DNA of 64,000 nucleotides from contig NC_011682.1 in NCBI RefSeq assembly GCF_000150955.2, forward strand, positions 1 to 64,000, in the 5' to 3' direction. The position numbers and the translations under genes are program-made. Positions 19,428 through 29,454 of this stretch are shown here, one piece after another. Positions within the stretch are counted from its first letter, which is position 1, and each line of letters begins with the position of its first letter. This DNA comes from Phaeodactylum tricornutum CCAP 1055/1. Taxonomy: Eukaryota; Bacillariophyta; Bacillariophyceae; Surirellales; Neidiaceae. Under the pieces are notes generated by a model. That model had not been told where the DNA came from. It ran no database searches and saw only the letters and a program-made list of their open reading frames with translations.

Positions 19428-21212
19428 ATGGCACCAGTCGTAGCGGCACTTTCGGCCAATGGCGATTTAGTGGCGGCTGCGCTGCCGTCGGCGTCGCCCT
19501 CGTCTTCCTCCTCGGCATTGCGGGTGCTCGTCTTCCAAACCGCCACGGCGCAGCTGCAAACGACGCTCGCTACATCATCCAAGAAATTAGCAGACAGCAG
19601 TACTAGTCAGCATCAAGTTATCCGGGCGATTACCTTTGGTAACCAAAACACGCTGGTGGCGGCCTTGACGGAGAACGCCCAAAGCCATACCGCCCTCCAT
19701 CGATCCGGTGGAGGAGCTGTACTGGTTTGGGATCTGACACGCGGCGTGTTGGCCTACGAAATACCCACAGCTCAATCAGTGGACCAAAGCATCCTCAGCA
19801 TCGCGCTGTACGATTCTCATTTATATGTGTTGCTATCCTTGCACAGCGGAACCAGCAAGAATAAGTCCAACGCCAACAGTAAACTACAGATTCATCAATA
19901 CGATGCTGTCACGGGAGTTTTGCAACGGAAAATCAAAGCCGGAAAACAAGGATCAGCCCACGGTTGTTCCTTGGCCGTTACCGAGGGCACACTCTTGGTC
20001 CGACAGGCCGATGTCGTCCGGGTCTTGCATCGACACACGGCGAGCAAAATTGCCAAACTCTCAGTGGGATCAGTGGGAAACGACGATGTCGATGATACCA
20101 ACCGCAGTCTCGTCAATTCTATTGCAGCGGCTCGCAACGTCGGTGCCACACTCGCTGGGGATCAAATGGTGCTTTTCCATTCCCTGACTGGAGCCAAGTT
20201 TGTCAAACAAGATCTGCCGTCGCACGCGGACCGTACAGGCTTGCAAGTTTGGGACTCTACCAATACTGAAGCCGATGGAAAGGACAGTGACGAGGTTGCG
20301 TTTGTGACCGATGGGGTTGACATTTATCGTATCCGTAACAGTGACGATTCCTCGACCGGCTCGTCTCGGGTGGAGAAGGTCACCAGACTCGTCGTTGACG
20401 CGAACCAAGATCGCAACGATACCGCAGTATTGGGATGGCAGAACCAGGTAATTGTGGTCGTTGCCAACCGGCAACAAAAGAGCAATGCAGCTTCCTTGCA
20501 GATTCGACGACACAATCTCGTCGACGAGATTGTGATAGCGTGGCAGACCCCCGAATTCGATAAGGATATCACAATGAAAGACCCGAGCATGTCGCTGGCC
20601 GCCAGTAAGCGTAAAGCAGACATGCAGACTGTTCTAGGACCCGCCCAAGCGGGAGGCGAAGCAAAAGCGATCGATGGTCCGATACCGAAGCGAACTAAAA
20701 TGGACGAGGAAGAAGAAGAGGAAGAAGGGGGAATAGAGGGACCTTCTGTAGGCGAACGACTTAGGCTGCTGCGCCAAGCACTTGAAAAGGAAGAGGAAAG
20801 CGATGATGATGACAACGATGACGACACGGAAAAGTCAAAAATCTCCTACCCGCCGAAGAAGGCCACGACCGAGTCGTTGACACAGTTGTTAACGCAAGCG
20901 TTGCAATCTGGCGATGACTCCATGTTAGAGTTGGCCTTGTCTGTACGCGACACCAATATACTACAGGAAACCTGTCAGCAACTTGCGGACGAGCACTTGC
21001 CAACTTTGTTGAATGCACTGACATCTAGACTCGCATCGAAGCCAGCTCGCGCCGAATTTCTCTGCGTTTGGATACGGGTAGTACTATTGACGGGTCGGAT
21101 TCGATCGGCCGGGCATTTGCAGCCGCTGCGGAATTTGCTACAGGAACGCATCGAAGTATTTCCGGCCCTCTTGCAGCTCGAAGGCCGATTGAGTATGATG
21201 GGGAGGTTATAA
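19428..21212 (+). CDS. UTP5: U3 snoRNP component UTP5/WDR43
   Basis: The protein is 594 residues. The N-terminal 350 or so look like a degenerate WD40 propeller (repeated strands such as GGAVLVWDLTRGVLAYEI). They are followed by acidic low-complexity linkers (EEEEEEEGG near 430; EESDDDDNDDD near 460) and a C-terminal Utp12 domain (about residues 495-590, with LELALSVRDTNILQETCQQL). That order and length match UTP5/WDR43, part of the t-UTP complex that loads on pre-rRNA and promotes small-subunit ribosome assembly in the nucleolus. UTP12-family paralogues (UTP4, UTP12, UTP13) are longer, so UTP5 fits best. Confidence 0.82.
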   Translation: MAPVVAALSANGDLVAAALPSASPSSSSSALRVLVFQTATAQLQTTLATSSKKLADSSTSQHQVIRAITFGNQNTLVAALTENAQSHTALHRSGGGAVLVWDLTRGVLAYEIPTAQSVDQSILSIALYDSHLYVLLSLHSGTSKNKSNANSKLQIHQYDAVTGVLQRKIKAGKQGSAHGCSLAVTEGTLLVRQADVVRVLHRHTASKIAKLSVGSVGNDDVDDTNRSLVNSIAAARNVGATLAGDQMVLFHSLTGAKFVKQDLPSHADRTGLQVWDSTNTEADGKDSDEVAFVTDGVDIYRIRNSDDSSTGSSRVEKVTRLVVDANQDRNDTAVLGWQNQVIVVVANRQQKSNAASLQIRRHNLVDEIVIAWQTPEFDKDITMKDPSMSLAASKRKADMQTVLGPAQAGGEAKAIDGPIPKRTKMDEEEEEEEGGIEGPSVGERLRLLRQALEKEEESDDDDNDDDTEKSKISYPPKKATTESLTQLLTQALQSGDDSMLELALSVRDTNILQETCQQLADEHLPTLLNALTSRLASKPARAEFLCVWIRVVLLTGRIRSAGHLQPLRNLLQERIEVFPALLQLEGRLSMMGRL

Positions 21213-21778
21213 GCAGAAAAAGGAGTAGCTAGCGATATGGTTACGATAAACGCAAATTTGAACGTTGCTTCGATCTGCCTACCTGCTCAGATTATCTGCA
21301 ATATGTGGCTCTCTCAAACAAAAATGCTGTAACTATCCACCGTGCTTGCCCTTTTTTCGAGAACTCTCATTCTTTGCGATTCTAGAACTAATCGCAGCTA
21401 ACGCAAGGATTATGGACGCGCGAACTTTTATGCATTTCTCGTAGAGAGAAGTTTTATGGGGACCTCGTAGTTGGTCGACGGTTTGTGTCCGTCGATGTTA
21501 TGCTTCCTTTGCCTGGAGAGATTTCATCCGGCCCTGCACAGGGCGTCGAGAAATTTTTAAATATAAAAATAGTGACTATGCCTCTAAAATACCACGATTA
21601 TAGAAATTGTGGTTATGCAGCAAACTTTATTTATAGATATTAGGCCCAAAGAGGCATTGTAAATGACTACAAACGAGGTCAAAGTAATTATGGCATGCCA
21701 CAAATTACGCCTTCACATCCATTTGTGATGCTCCTCCTCTGAAACTTTTGCATCCAAAGTTTCGAAAGTTGGTCTACA
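21213..21778. other. Intergenic, no supported gene
   Basis: A small perfect hairpin, GCCCTGCACAGGGC, lies at 21531-21544 and is followed by an AT-rich run. Nothing else stands out. Confidence 0.5.
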
Positions 21779-22447
21779 ATGGCTCCTCAGCAGCAAGATG
21801 TATTTCATGCGGTGATTTTTGATTCTGCCCGCCAGTCGGATTCTAGCGAGCCTCTCATCGAGCATGGTTACTGCGCGATGGAGGGGAATCACGATTCAGC
21901 ATCCACACCAGTGCCCAATCTGTCCGAAAAAATGTTTTCCACATTCAAGTGGTCTTCTCTGTTCTTGGGCTTGCTCGTGGGATTCTTCATTCAGTTCAGT
22001 ACTTTGGGAGCGAACTTTCTCGTTATCACAATTTGGGGCGAAGAGGTTGTCACTAAATCCAAACAAGACATCATTCTGTTCAGTCTGATGTGGTCCTTCT
22101 TTACTTCCGCCATGGCCATTGTAATTCTCGGATTTTTGCGTAATCTGGTTTCCATCACTTTCAAGGCGGTGTCCGGAGAAAAACAAGAAGAAGACGATTC
22201 CAAGGCTAGTAACAGCCTTTTGGAAGAAATGGTCCTTCACATGGAATGTCGTTTCGTCGTGGGTGCCCTGGTGGGTGTTTGCTTTGCCTGGACAATGACC
22301 GACATTTTGCTCGGCATGAAAGCGCAGATTATGTACAGTATCATCACACTCGTGGTTGCGCTGATTTGGTGCCGAAGCATGATGTGGTTTTTTGCTCGGT
22401 CGTCGGTCCATCAGCCGGCCGTATCTGGATCGCTTCTGGTTGTATAA
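21779..22447 (+). CDS. Four-helix membrane protein, QFxSLGANF family (single unit)
   Basis: This is the shortest of four related proteins in the window. Its 222 residues form one unit. Helix 1 carries GFFIQFSTLGANFLV. Helix 2 carries LFSLMWSFFTSAMAIVI. Helix 3 follows a conserved acidic/Met-Glu stretch (EEMVLHMECRFVVGALVGV) and carries CFAWTMTDILLGM. Helix 4 is YSIITLVVALIW. A cytosolic-looking acidic loop separates helices 2 and 3. There is no signal peptide. I do not recognise a named family; the relatives in the window are at 29735, 39077 and 40697. A channel, transporter or scaffold role would be a guess. Confidence 0.75.
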   Translation: MAPQQQDVFHAVIFDSARQSDSSEPLIEHGYCAMEGNHDSASTPVPNLSEKMFSTFKWSSLFLGLLVGFFIQFSTLGANFLVITIWGEEVVTKSKQDIILFSLMWSFFTSAMAIVILGFLRNLVSITFKAVSGEKQEEDDSKASNSLLEEMVLHMECRFVVGALVGVCFAWTMTDILLGMKAQIMYSIITLVVALIWCRSMMWFFARSSVHQPAVSGSLLVV

Positions 22448-23042
22448 GGCGGACGTCCATTGGCGGAGTCTATGCAGTCGTACCGATTGCTGTTAATCAT
22501 AAACTAATCGTTTACTTTAATGGCACACGGAAGTTTGCGGAATCCTCTGGTCTTCGAATGTGACATTCTTGCGATCGAATGTCACTTCTTACGATTGAAT
22601 TCTATAGAGCTGAGGTTTGGTTCGACCTGATTGGTATCGACAAAATCTTGGATGTGGTAGGCAGATAGTAGGACGGTGGATTGGCTCGCACTCGAAATAG
22701 AGGCTACTTACCAAGAAAAGTTGCAGTGATGTGGTGGAATTGAAAGAGACTGGAAGTAGAAACTGGCCAGATCATTGATGAGATGAGGATGAAACACTCC
22801 TTCGCCGGCCCGTAGGCACATTACAAAAACACCTGGCAGCGGACGGTGTATAGCTTTGGGAGACCCTCACACACCGGCCTTCACACTAACTGTAGAGTAT
22901 CCACTCCATTTCTTTTGTGCATACACGGGATCAGTCAGCTCGAAGAGTTTTTTTTGTGAGAACATAGCCGGCCAATAAAGAACGAATACCAATGACGACA
23001 TGCTCACGGCATAAAATGCAAAAAAACGATTTTGTTTTGCAG
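22448..23042. other. Convergent intergenic region
   Basis: The region lies between the 3' ends of two convergent genes. A short CGAATGTGACATTCTTGCGATCGAATGTCACTT segment near 22555-22590 contains the repeated half-sites AATGTGACATT and AATGTCACTT. There is no supported gene. Confidence 0.45.
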
Positions 23043-24188
23043 TTACATAGTTCCGGTTAGAAGTTCAGGAATGTGATCGTGGTTGTTGTCACAGTTGCGA
23101 CGGTGCGTGGTATCTGTGGGTGATGCTTGCGGCGAATGCGTTGGCTCTTCCGCGGCCACTCCACCGTTGTTTACTAGAACCCGGGGCAATCGCAACGACA
23201 TGGGCCCTTCTTGCCACGGCTTGGGTGTTTTGCGCAAGGCCCCACCGAACAAATTCAAACGGGAGGAGTGGGACGGTGAAAAATGCGGAATGTTCTCATG
23301 CCGGTTGCGATTGCCGTCACTCAATATTTTTTTCATAAAAAAGGCATCCTCTCCGTCTTGATAGTAGGACGAAATCTGCTCCGCTTCCTCATAGCCGTGT
23401 TGAGAGTACAATTTTCCCGCCGCTTCGTTGCTAACCCGCACGTGTAGACCCACTGAGTCAACTCCGTAACACGAGATCAAATGATAGTGCAGCTGTTCCA
23501 TGAGTGTCTGCGCCAGCCCCTGCCGACGATGAGACGGTAAGACGGCCAAGGACGTGACATGCCCCAATTTTTGCGTCACATACCGGCGACGCGGCATGCC
23601 GTACATGTCGTGCTCGGTTGGTTGCCAGTGGTCGTCGTCGAGCAAAACTTGACGTTCTTCGACTTTTCCGATTACGTAGGCGACAATGTTGGATTCACTC
23701 TTCGCGTCTCGGCTAGGGTTGTTACTGTTGTGGCTGCTGCCGTGTCCGTTGGCGAGATGATGAAAGGTGTACCCAAATGGTGAATAGGATGAGAGTGGAG
23801 TGGGGGAGTGGCGACTCTTATCCCGTTCAGTACGCGCGTCTAGATCCAGTTCTTCGTGACATTCCGCCACGAGCGCGAGTTCCGGCCACGTGCGCAAATG
23901 ATTGGCGTAGAATTGGGGATTGTAGTTTTCCGGAAGCGTGGCAATGTTACAGGCCTGCAACCCAGGAATGTCCGTTTTGCGGGCGAGCCGCAAGGTAATG
24001 TGCTGCTGCGGTTGTGTGGGCGACTGACGCGAATGCGGCCAGACGGAAGCCGACGCCGTGGCAGCGGCTGTGTGGGACGACGCGTACGAAAGAGACGCCG
24101 CACCGACTTTTGGCTCGGTCGCCAACGCCGAAGCCGTCCGGAGGAGGCCCAGAAATAAGAGTTTGGCTTGATCGGTCGGGCGTTTCAT
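23043..24188 (-). CDS. NAA10-like N-terminal acetyltransferase (GNAT) with presequence
   Basis: Residues about 65-300 match the catalytic subunit of NatA-type N-terminal acetyltransferases. There is an N-terminal LRLARKTDIPGLQACNIATL ... LPENYNPQFYANHL block, the acetyl-CoA signature SLAVLPSHRRQGLAQTL, and the YSQHGYEEAEQISSYYQDGEDAFFM ending. At 381 residues it is longer than usual for NAA10 because of a long loop, a C-terminal tail and an N-terminal extension. That extension (KLLFLGLLRTASALATEP) looks like a signal peptide with an SALA cleavage site, so the protein might enter the secretory or plastid route. Canonical NAA10 is cytosolic, so a specialised organellar enzyme is possible. A TGACTGTGA motif lies 529 bases upstream. 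Confidence 0.82.
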   Translation of the reverse strand: MKRPTDQAKLLFLGLLRTASALATEPKVGAASLSYASSHTAAATASASVWPHSRQSPTQPQQHITLRLARKTDIPGLQACNIATLPENYNPQFYANHLRTWPELALVAECHEELDLDARTERDKSRHSPTPLSSYSPFGYTFHHLANGHGSSHNSNNPSRDAKSESNIVAYVIGKVEERQVLLDDDHWQPTEHDMYGMPRRRYVTQKLGHVTSLAVLPSHRRQGLAQTLMEQLHYHLISCYGVDSVGLHVRVSNEAAGKLYSQHGYEEAEQISSYYQDGEDAFFMKKILSDGNRNRHENIPHFSPSHSSRLNLFGGALRKTPKPWQEGPMSLRLPRVLVNNGGVAAEEPTHSPQASPTDTTHRRNCDNNHDHIPELLTGTM

Positions 24189-25226
24189 GATTCCCGACTA
24201 CGTGATCCTGTATGCTCACCAACTACGCAGCAGAGGAGACAAACCAAGTCCCGTGTAGTGTGAGTATAGTTGCTCGGGACAGTGTTCCCCACCAGACTTC
24301 GTACTAGGAATACTGGACTGTCGTTAGTCCGGTTGAAGTTGCAAACGAGGCAATCTATCTCGACACAGTCGGATGTTCGTTTGTTGACAGGCAAATTCCA
24401 AAGGGTAGGTTGTAAGGAAACAAAGGCTGCCGAGAGATACAGACGGTGTTCCTTACAACATCTAGATAGGGATGACGCCGGTGTCGTCTTCCGTTCGCGT
24501 TGCTAGATTTGTTCTTTCTTGGTTGGCATCCCTGTAAAACCTAATATACAAACAAGGTCCACACGCGTACACATAAACGATGCCGAGCTGCGCCGTGCGT
24601 GGTAACAGGAATTACCGTTTGTAGTGCGTTCGCGCGTCCCTGTGGAGGATGAAAGCTAGAACATGATTGTGTGCAAAACCCGGAACTTCCTGACGTCTCA
24701 ACAGCACCGGTACTCACTCACAGTCACATCACTCGTTCATGGATCAAATTCAAGTCACGTATTCCACCTAAGACGGGGTGGTTGCGATCGTTGCCACTGA
24801 GAAAAATATCGTTACAACGAGCGACAATGTACCTAATTTTAGACCGACAGCTAACTCTCTATAGCTAGCCGCCGACCAACAATACATATGATTCGGTTCG
24901 TATAAGTTAGTGTTACGTTTGGGCATTGTTCAGGGAATGGGGCAAGTCCTAGTCATCATGCTGTGCATGTGTGTGTCAGTGTACGTGTGTTGGTTGGACG
25001 TTGCCACCATATCCAGCGAGCGAGTCTTCGGCGTCCGTGCAGACGCTGTATTTGCAAACAATGAAAGCTTGTACAAGTGTAGGAATGTGCGTATTCTCTC
25101 GCTGGTGAAACTGTGGACGGGGGAGACGCGAGGGTACGCGTGCGTTGGCTGCGATTTTCGAAAACGGTGAGTGAAAGCGTAAATTTGTGCGCAAGCGCAC
25201 GGAGTGGACTCCGTGGGAAGCCGCGT
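24189..25226. other. Intergenic, no supported gene
   Basis: This is the presumed promoter of the acetyltransferase gene and the 3' flank of the next gene. TCACAGTCA lies at 24718-24726. A GT-rich stretch (GTGCATGTGTGTGTCAGTGTACGTGTGTTGG) lies near 24963-24993. Confidence 0.5.
24718..24726 (-). promoter_or_regulatory. TGACTGTGA motif upstream of NAA10-like gene
   Basis: An exact 9-mer on the minus strand, in sense with the minus-strand gene that starts at 24188, 529 bases upstream. Confidence 0.3.
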
Positions 25227-26078
25227 CTACGGGGAGGGCGGTCCGTCGCCGCCGTTCCCCAGCATGCTGGCGGCAATGAATCGCCAGGACAACAGGACCG
25301 TCAGGGAATCCAAAATGTAGTCCACGTCGCCTTTGAAAAAGGCGAACGGTGTATCACAGCCACACACCATGCGCGAGAAACTCACAACAGTCAACATGAG
25401 CGCGCAGCTGGACATCCAGGTCCGTGCCGTGACCCACAATGCTTGATCGACGCGACAGGAAAGGGTGTTCTGGTAGTCGAAAGCGCGATGCCACCAGCCC
25501 GCCAACAACCAGGTGGTGGCGAGTAAGACCGTGGCGGTGCCGGTTGACTGTAGGAGCGGACTGTACTGTGAAACAAGGTGATCGGAAAGAGCGGCTTGCC
25601 AGACAACTTGAAAGGGACTCATGACGGCCCCCGCGTGATGGTGCGGGAAATCGACTTCGAGCCATACCGGTGTTGGCAAACTCATGGCGGACTGGGATGC
25701 TGTTCGGAGCATCTGTGCGGGTCCACCCGAGCTGGCTTGACGGACAAAGTAGGTAGCGACGTCATGACAGAGAAAGTGATCGGTAAAGCCGTAAACAAAG
25801 AGTGAGAGTAGATCACCCGTGAGCGTGATCCGATCTTCCGGGGGAGGGGGGAGTTGGAATGAGTTGGCATCGTCGTCACGAGGTATGTCCGAAAGGAAAC
25901 GTGCCGAGGAGCGGGTCCTTAGTTCAAACGGTCTCGTGGGAAGTGGCGTTGTTACCAAGGCTATCGCCGGTACCGCACCCAATACCAATCCACATACGTA
26001 TATATATATTCCCGATAGCCAAAGCGAAGCAGTGAACGCGGATGGTATCCTACGTCGAAGTTGAGGAACGACGGACAT
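25227..26078 (-). CDS. Predicted organelle-targeted membrane protein, family uncertain
   Basis: The frame opens at a GTG (26117), but the first ATG, at 26078, gives MSVVPQLRRRIPSAFTASLW. A hydrophobic segment follows (GIYIYVCGLVLGAVPAIALV), consistent with a signal or targeting presequence. The mature part has about three or four further hydrophobic segments (LTGDLLSLFVYGF; STGTATVLLATTWLLAGWW; SCALMLTVVSFSR; DSLTVLLSWRFIAASML). The arrangement loosely resembles DUF3054-type plastid membrane proteins (DLL...F, then a terminal LLSWR-like segment), but this is a weak resemblance. The length is 283 residues. TGACTGTGA lies 35 bases upstream of the ATG. Confidence 0.6.
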   Translation of the reverse strand: MSVVPQLRRRIPSAFTASLWLSGIYIYVCGLVLGAVPAIALVTTPLPTRPFELRTRSSARFLSDIPRDDDANSFQLPPPPEDRITLTGDLLSLFVYGFTDHFLCHDVATYFVRQASSGGPAQMLRTASQSAMSLPTPVWLEVDFPHHHAGAVMSPFQVVWQAALSDHLVSQYSPLLQSTGTATVLLATTWLLAGWWHRAFDYQNTLSCRVDQALWVTARTWMSSCALMLTVVSFSRMVCGCDTPFAFFKGDVDYILDSLTVLLSWRFIAASMLGNGGDGPPSP

Positions 26079-26945
26079 GTTGAAACGTGATGATATGCTA
26101 CTAGTGGATTCGCTCACAGTCAGAACACTGGATGGTGAATGAGAAGGCGGAGGACTCGTCCTCGTGATTCAAATGGTGCGGAAGCCAATCGGTTCGATAT
26201 TGGATAGGTATCCAGGCTGTCTCGGCCACAACGGAAACAGCCTTGTGGGATCTACGAAAAGATTCGTTAGCTCCTTGTTGGACACAACCCCCAAGGTCTC
26301 ACGACTATATCTCGCAACTCACGGCTTGAAACTATCGTTAGTGTATGGATCCAACTGGAACGAAGAGACCACTCACCCACCAGTACTACCGATCCTCCTA
26401 CAACCGGTCCCGAACAGGAATGTGTGTCGTGTCGTCTCCCATGCTCGGCACGACATCGCGAAAGCGGCTAGTAGGGCGACACGACAAGCCCGGTCGCCGA
26501 AGCCGACAGGTGTTCGGCATGTCGCGAAGAATTTCCGCATCGTCTACGTCAGCTTCTCGCAGAACCCGAATGTGACGACGGTGACACCCGATCGATTCGG
26601 CAAGAGGCGTTTCGCAATCGCGATTCCGAAATAAGTCCATACGCCTATAGTACATAGAAGGACGGGACCGTCCGACGAACTGTACTTGTGGGACTGTTGT
26701 AGGTCCCGCATCCAACAGAATAGGTAGCATGCGATCCAGCACTGATACTTGCTTTGTCCATCCGCTCGCTCGAGAGGAGCGCTCGCCTTGGTGTCTCCAC
26801 ATCCATCCGACGCCTCGTTTACGGTTAGCACCCTGAGGCAACAGCTCTCGCCCTTTACATTTGGACTGCCCACGTAGCAGCTGACTACCTTGGCTCGTTG
26901 GCTTGGTGCCGGATTTGTAGAGGCGAAAAGCAAACGTTGGTTCTC
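26079..26945. other. Divergent intergenic region
   Basis: The region separates the minus-strand membrane protein gene from the plus-strand glycosylase gene. The TGACTGTGA motif is at 26114-26122. Open frames here overlap on several strands and none resembles a known protein. Confidence 0.5.
26114..26122 (-). promoter_or_regulatory. TGACTGTGA motif upstream of 25227-26078 gene
   Basis: An exact 9-mer in sense orientation, 35 bases before the ATG at 26078, probably in the 5' UTR or core promoter. Confidence 0.4.
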
Positions 26946-28405
26946 ATGACGACCAGCGAGGATGCGGCAACTCCGAGAAAGAGTCCCTCACCCGCTACCT
27001 CCACCAGGAGCCAATGTGTGTGCGTTGCAACACCGTCACCCACCGTACAGATCGCAACTTCTCGTCGGACTCGTCATCCGAGAACGCTAGCCGCCACGGC
27101 CCTTACTGTTGCGGCCATTTCCTGGAGCACGGCACCCCGTAGCGGCGCCCTCGCCTTTGCGGTTACCCCCGACCGCGAACGAGTCTCTCTCGCGTCGTCT
27201 TTGCAGCCAGAAAACGACAACAACAACAACATAAACCACCAACCAGCTACCGTCGAAACAAAGTTTAACAAAAAGAGACGACGGACCAAACATGTTGTTG
27301 CTCTGGATGCAACCTTGCCTCCCACTCCGTACGCGCCGCCCAAGACATCGAGAGTCACACCGAACAAGCATCCGAGTCCCGAAACCTCCAACTCGAGGAA
27401 ACGTCGTCTCACGGGTGTAGCCGCAACTGGCGTTCCCCGTACATCATCCTTTCCACCCTTGACGGCCGATCAATTTCCTCATTGGCAAGAAGAGTTTTCA
27501 CGCAAAGGCCGCCAACCAGTTTTACCCCATACCCTCATTCTAGGAACACATCCATCTGTCACCAGTTTACAGCAAGAACAATATTATGGACACGCTGTCA
27601 AGTACGTTGTTAGTTACCATTTCTTGTCTGTTGCGCACATCACCTTTTTAATCCAGCCAGAGCCTACCCTCTCTCGCATGGATCGAACAATCTCTTCTTT
27701 TCTCTCACACTCCTTCTTGTACTTTTATCTTTTGGCGGGCTTTTTTCCGTGGGATCGACAAAACATTCTTCTGTCCACAAAAGTGCCTTTTGGTGGATTG
27801 CCGGGGATTGTCTCGGCTTTCGAAGGGCATCGGGGGTATCCCCAACTTCCGAACAACCATACGCCTTGGCTCAGCACCTCCGCTACGACCAATCCTATAT
27901 ATTGGAATATAAAGCCCAGTTGGAGCGGTTCGTCTCCCGAGGATTTGTCTTGTGGGATGTTATCGGCTCTTGTCAACGCAAAGGGTCGTTGGACCAAGAT
28001 ATACAGCAAGAGATTCCCAATGATCTGCAAGCCTTTTGCGCGCAGTATCCTTCCATTCGACGGATCGTCCTGGCCAATGGCGGCACCACGGCCACACTTT
28101 TTCGTCGGCATTTCCATTCGTGGTTGACATCGGGGCAACTGCAACCGCTGGCTGATCATCCGCCTTCTCAAAAGGCGTTTCCTCGAGTCAAACAGAACAA
28201 CAGTGAAGGAACAATGACGACTCCCGCAAGCGACTTGCCTACCATTACGCTGATTGCCGCCATCAGCGTCAGCCCTGCCGCTGCCAAGTATTCCTACGTC
28301 GAAAAGAGGGACTTTTGGGAAACCCATGTATACGCGCCGGGTTTGCGCGATTTCGAAACAATGCGATCATCGATAGAGGAAGTGAAACAAAAGGAAGACT
28401 CTTGA
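26946..28405 (+). CDS. Uracil/hypoxanthine-DNA glycosylase-like protein with presequence
   Basis: Two exons, 26946-27601 and 27784-28405, flank a 182-bp GT-AG intron (GTACGT...CAAAAG) and encode 425 residues. The splice restores AATGCC, giving the NAFW element. The C-terminal domain matches DNA-deoxyinosine/uracil glycosylases of the UDG superfamily: LILGTHPSVTSLQQEQYYGH, NAFWW, LWDVIGSCQRKGSLD and PSIRRIVLANGG. Such enzymes cut damaged bases from DNA in base excision repair. The first 170 residues are an extension with a hydrophobic stretch and GALAFAVTP, which resembles the ASAFAP-type cleavage motif of diatom plastid presequences. Targeting to an organelle is therefore possible. The start is the first ATG; the frame extends upstream only to a TTG. 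Confidence 0.85.
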
Positions 28406-28485
28406 CTCGAAAAAAAGGGGATAGACAGAATTGGATTTTTGTCATTTAGTTGTGGCCTATGGTTTTCACCGTTGTTTTATTTATG

Positions 28486-29188
28486 TTATGCTGGATTAAT
28501 GGTAAAGGCGCCACCGACGCCGGGGGGAAACGGTCCACGCACGTCCGGATCAATACCTTGGTATTCCATGGTTTGCCGATCCCCGTTGAAATCTGGAGCT
28601 CGTTTGTCTCGTACGGCCAAGAGCTCTCCGGTGAATTCGTCCCGAACGTCTTCAAAATCTTCCAATTCTTCTAGATCATCCACACGCACTTGGATCAGTT
28701 CTGGCATACAGGCATTTAACCATACCGCAGCTCTCCCCAAGACGGTTTCGCGTCGATGCCAAAAGGAACCTTCCAATCGGAGTACAACCTCGGGACCCTG
28801 CAGCTCTACCAATTCTACGCGACCAGTAATGCCAACCGAAGCTGGCCGTTCGTGGCAACCAAACATTGTTTGTCCGTAATTGCTCTGAACCAGAGTTTCG
28901 AGGCATTCCTGAATATTCTCTTCCGTCAAGGTCACGGTAGGGACAACGGCATCGGATCGCCAGTCGTCGTACGCATTGTAGCGCAAGACGGTACTCGAAA
29001 TCGTTGTCGGCAAGGTGAATGGCAACGCAGACGCTCCAAAATGGTTCCTATGAGGATTGACGCATACAAAATTAGCAGAATCGCTACATCCGATCCTGGC
29101 GAGCAAGCTTTGCGGGTGGTGTACAGCGACGAAGGAATTGACAAGGGTAAAAGGAACGGCACCGAGTAACAGAAAGGCCCAAGGCAAC
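28486..29188 (-). CDS. Conserved presequence-bearing protein, probably plastid; first exon not found
   Basis: The frame encodes a hydrophobic N-terminus (PWAFLLLGAVPFTLVNSFVA, signal-peptide-like with an NSFVA site). A conserved-looking globular part follows, containing GITGRVELVELQGPEVVLRL, SFWHRRETVLGRAAVWL and PELIQVRVDDLEEL. No ATG precedes the signal core in frame. A good acceptor (TTTTTCCAG at 29189-29197) ends just before it, so a short first exon with the initiator Met should lie upstream; I could not place it. The central part recalls conserved uncharacterised proteins of photosynthetic eukaryotes, but I cannot name the family. The length from the acceptor is 233 codons. Two TGACTGTGA motifs lie upstream. 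Confidence 0.6.
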
Positions 29189-29376
29189 CTGGAAAAACAT
29201 TAAAGCCCTTTGCTCATAGCTAACGAGTGACCCGGTCAGTATAGTAACTTGTGCATCATATGAAAGGTGCTGTTACTTTTTACCCGTCCCCCTCTGCTTG
29301 CTTTGTTTGAACCGAGCACGGGAGAGGTTCTGGGTTGCCTAGTGCGGTCTCCGACATTGTGAATTGTTCGAGTACG

Positions 29377-29385
29377 TCACAGTCA
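29377..29385 (-). promoter_or_regulatory. TGACTGTGA motif, proximal of a pair
   Basis: An exact 9-mer in sense orientation, 188 bases upstream of the exon beginning at 29188. It is followed immediately by GTCAC, extending the repeat. Confidence 0.4.
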
Positions 29386-29445
29386 GTCACGATCGGACGA
29401 GACGAGATAGATTGTTACAGTCAGTCACTATCAGTCGGGGACAAT

Positions 29446-29454
29446 TCACAGTCA
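29446..29454 (-). promoter_or_regulatory. TGACTGTGA motif, distal of a pair
   Basis: An exact 9-mer in sense orientation with the 28486 gene. A partial match (TTACAGTCAGTCA) sits between the pair near 29415. Confidence 0.4.
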
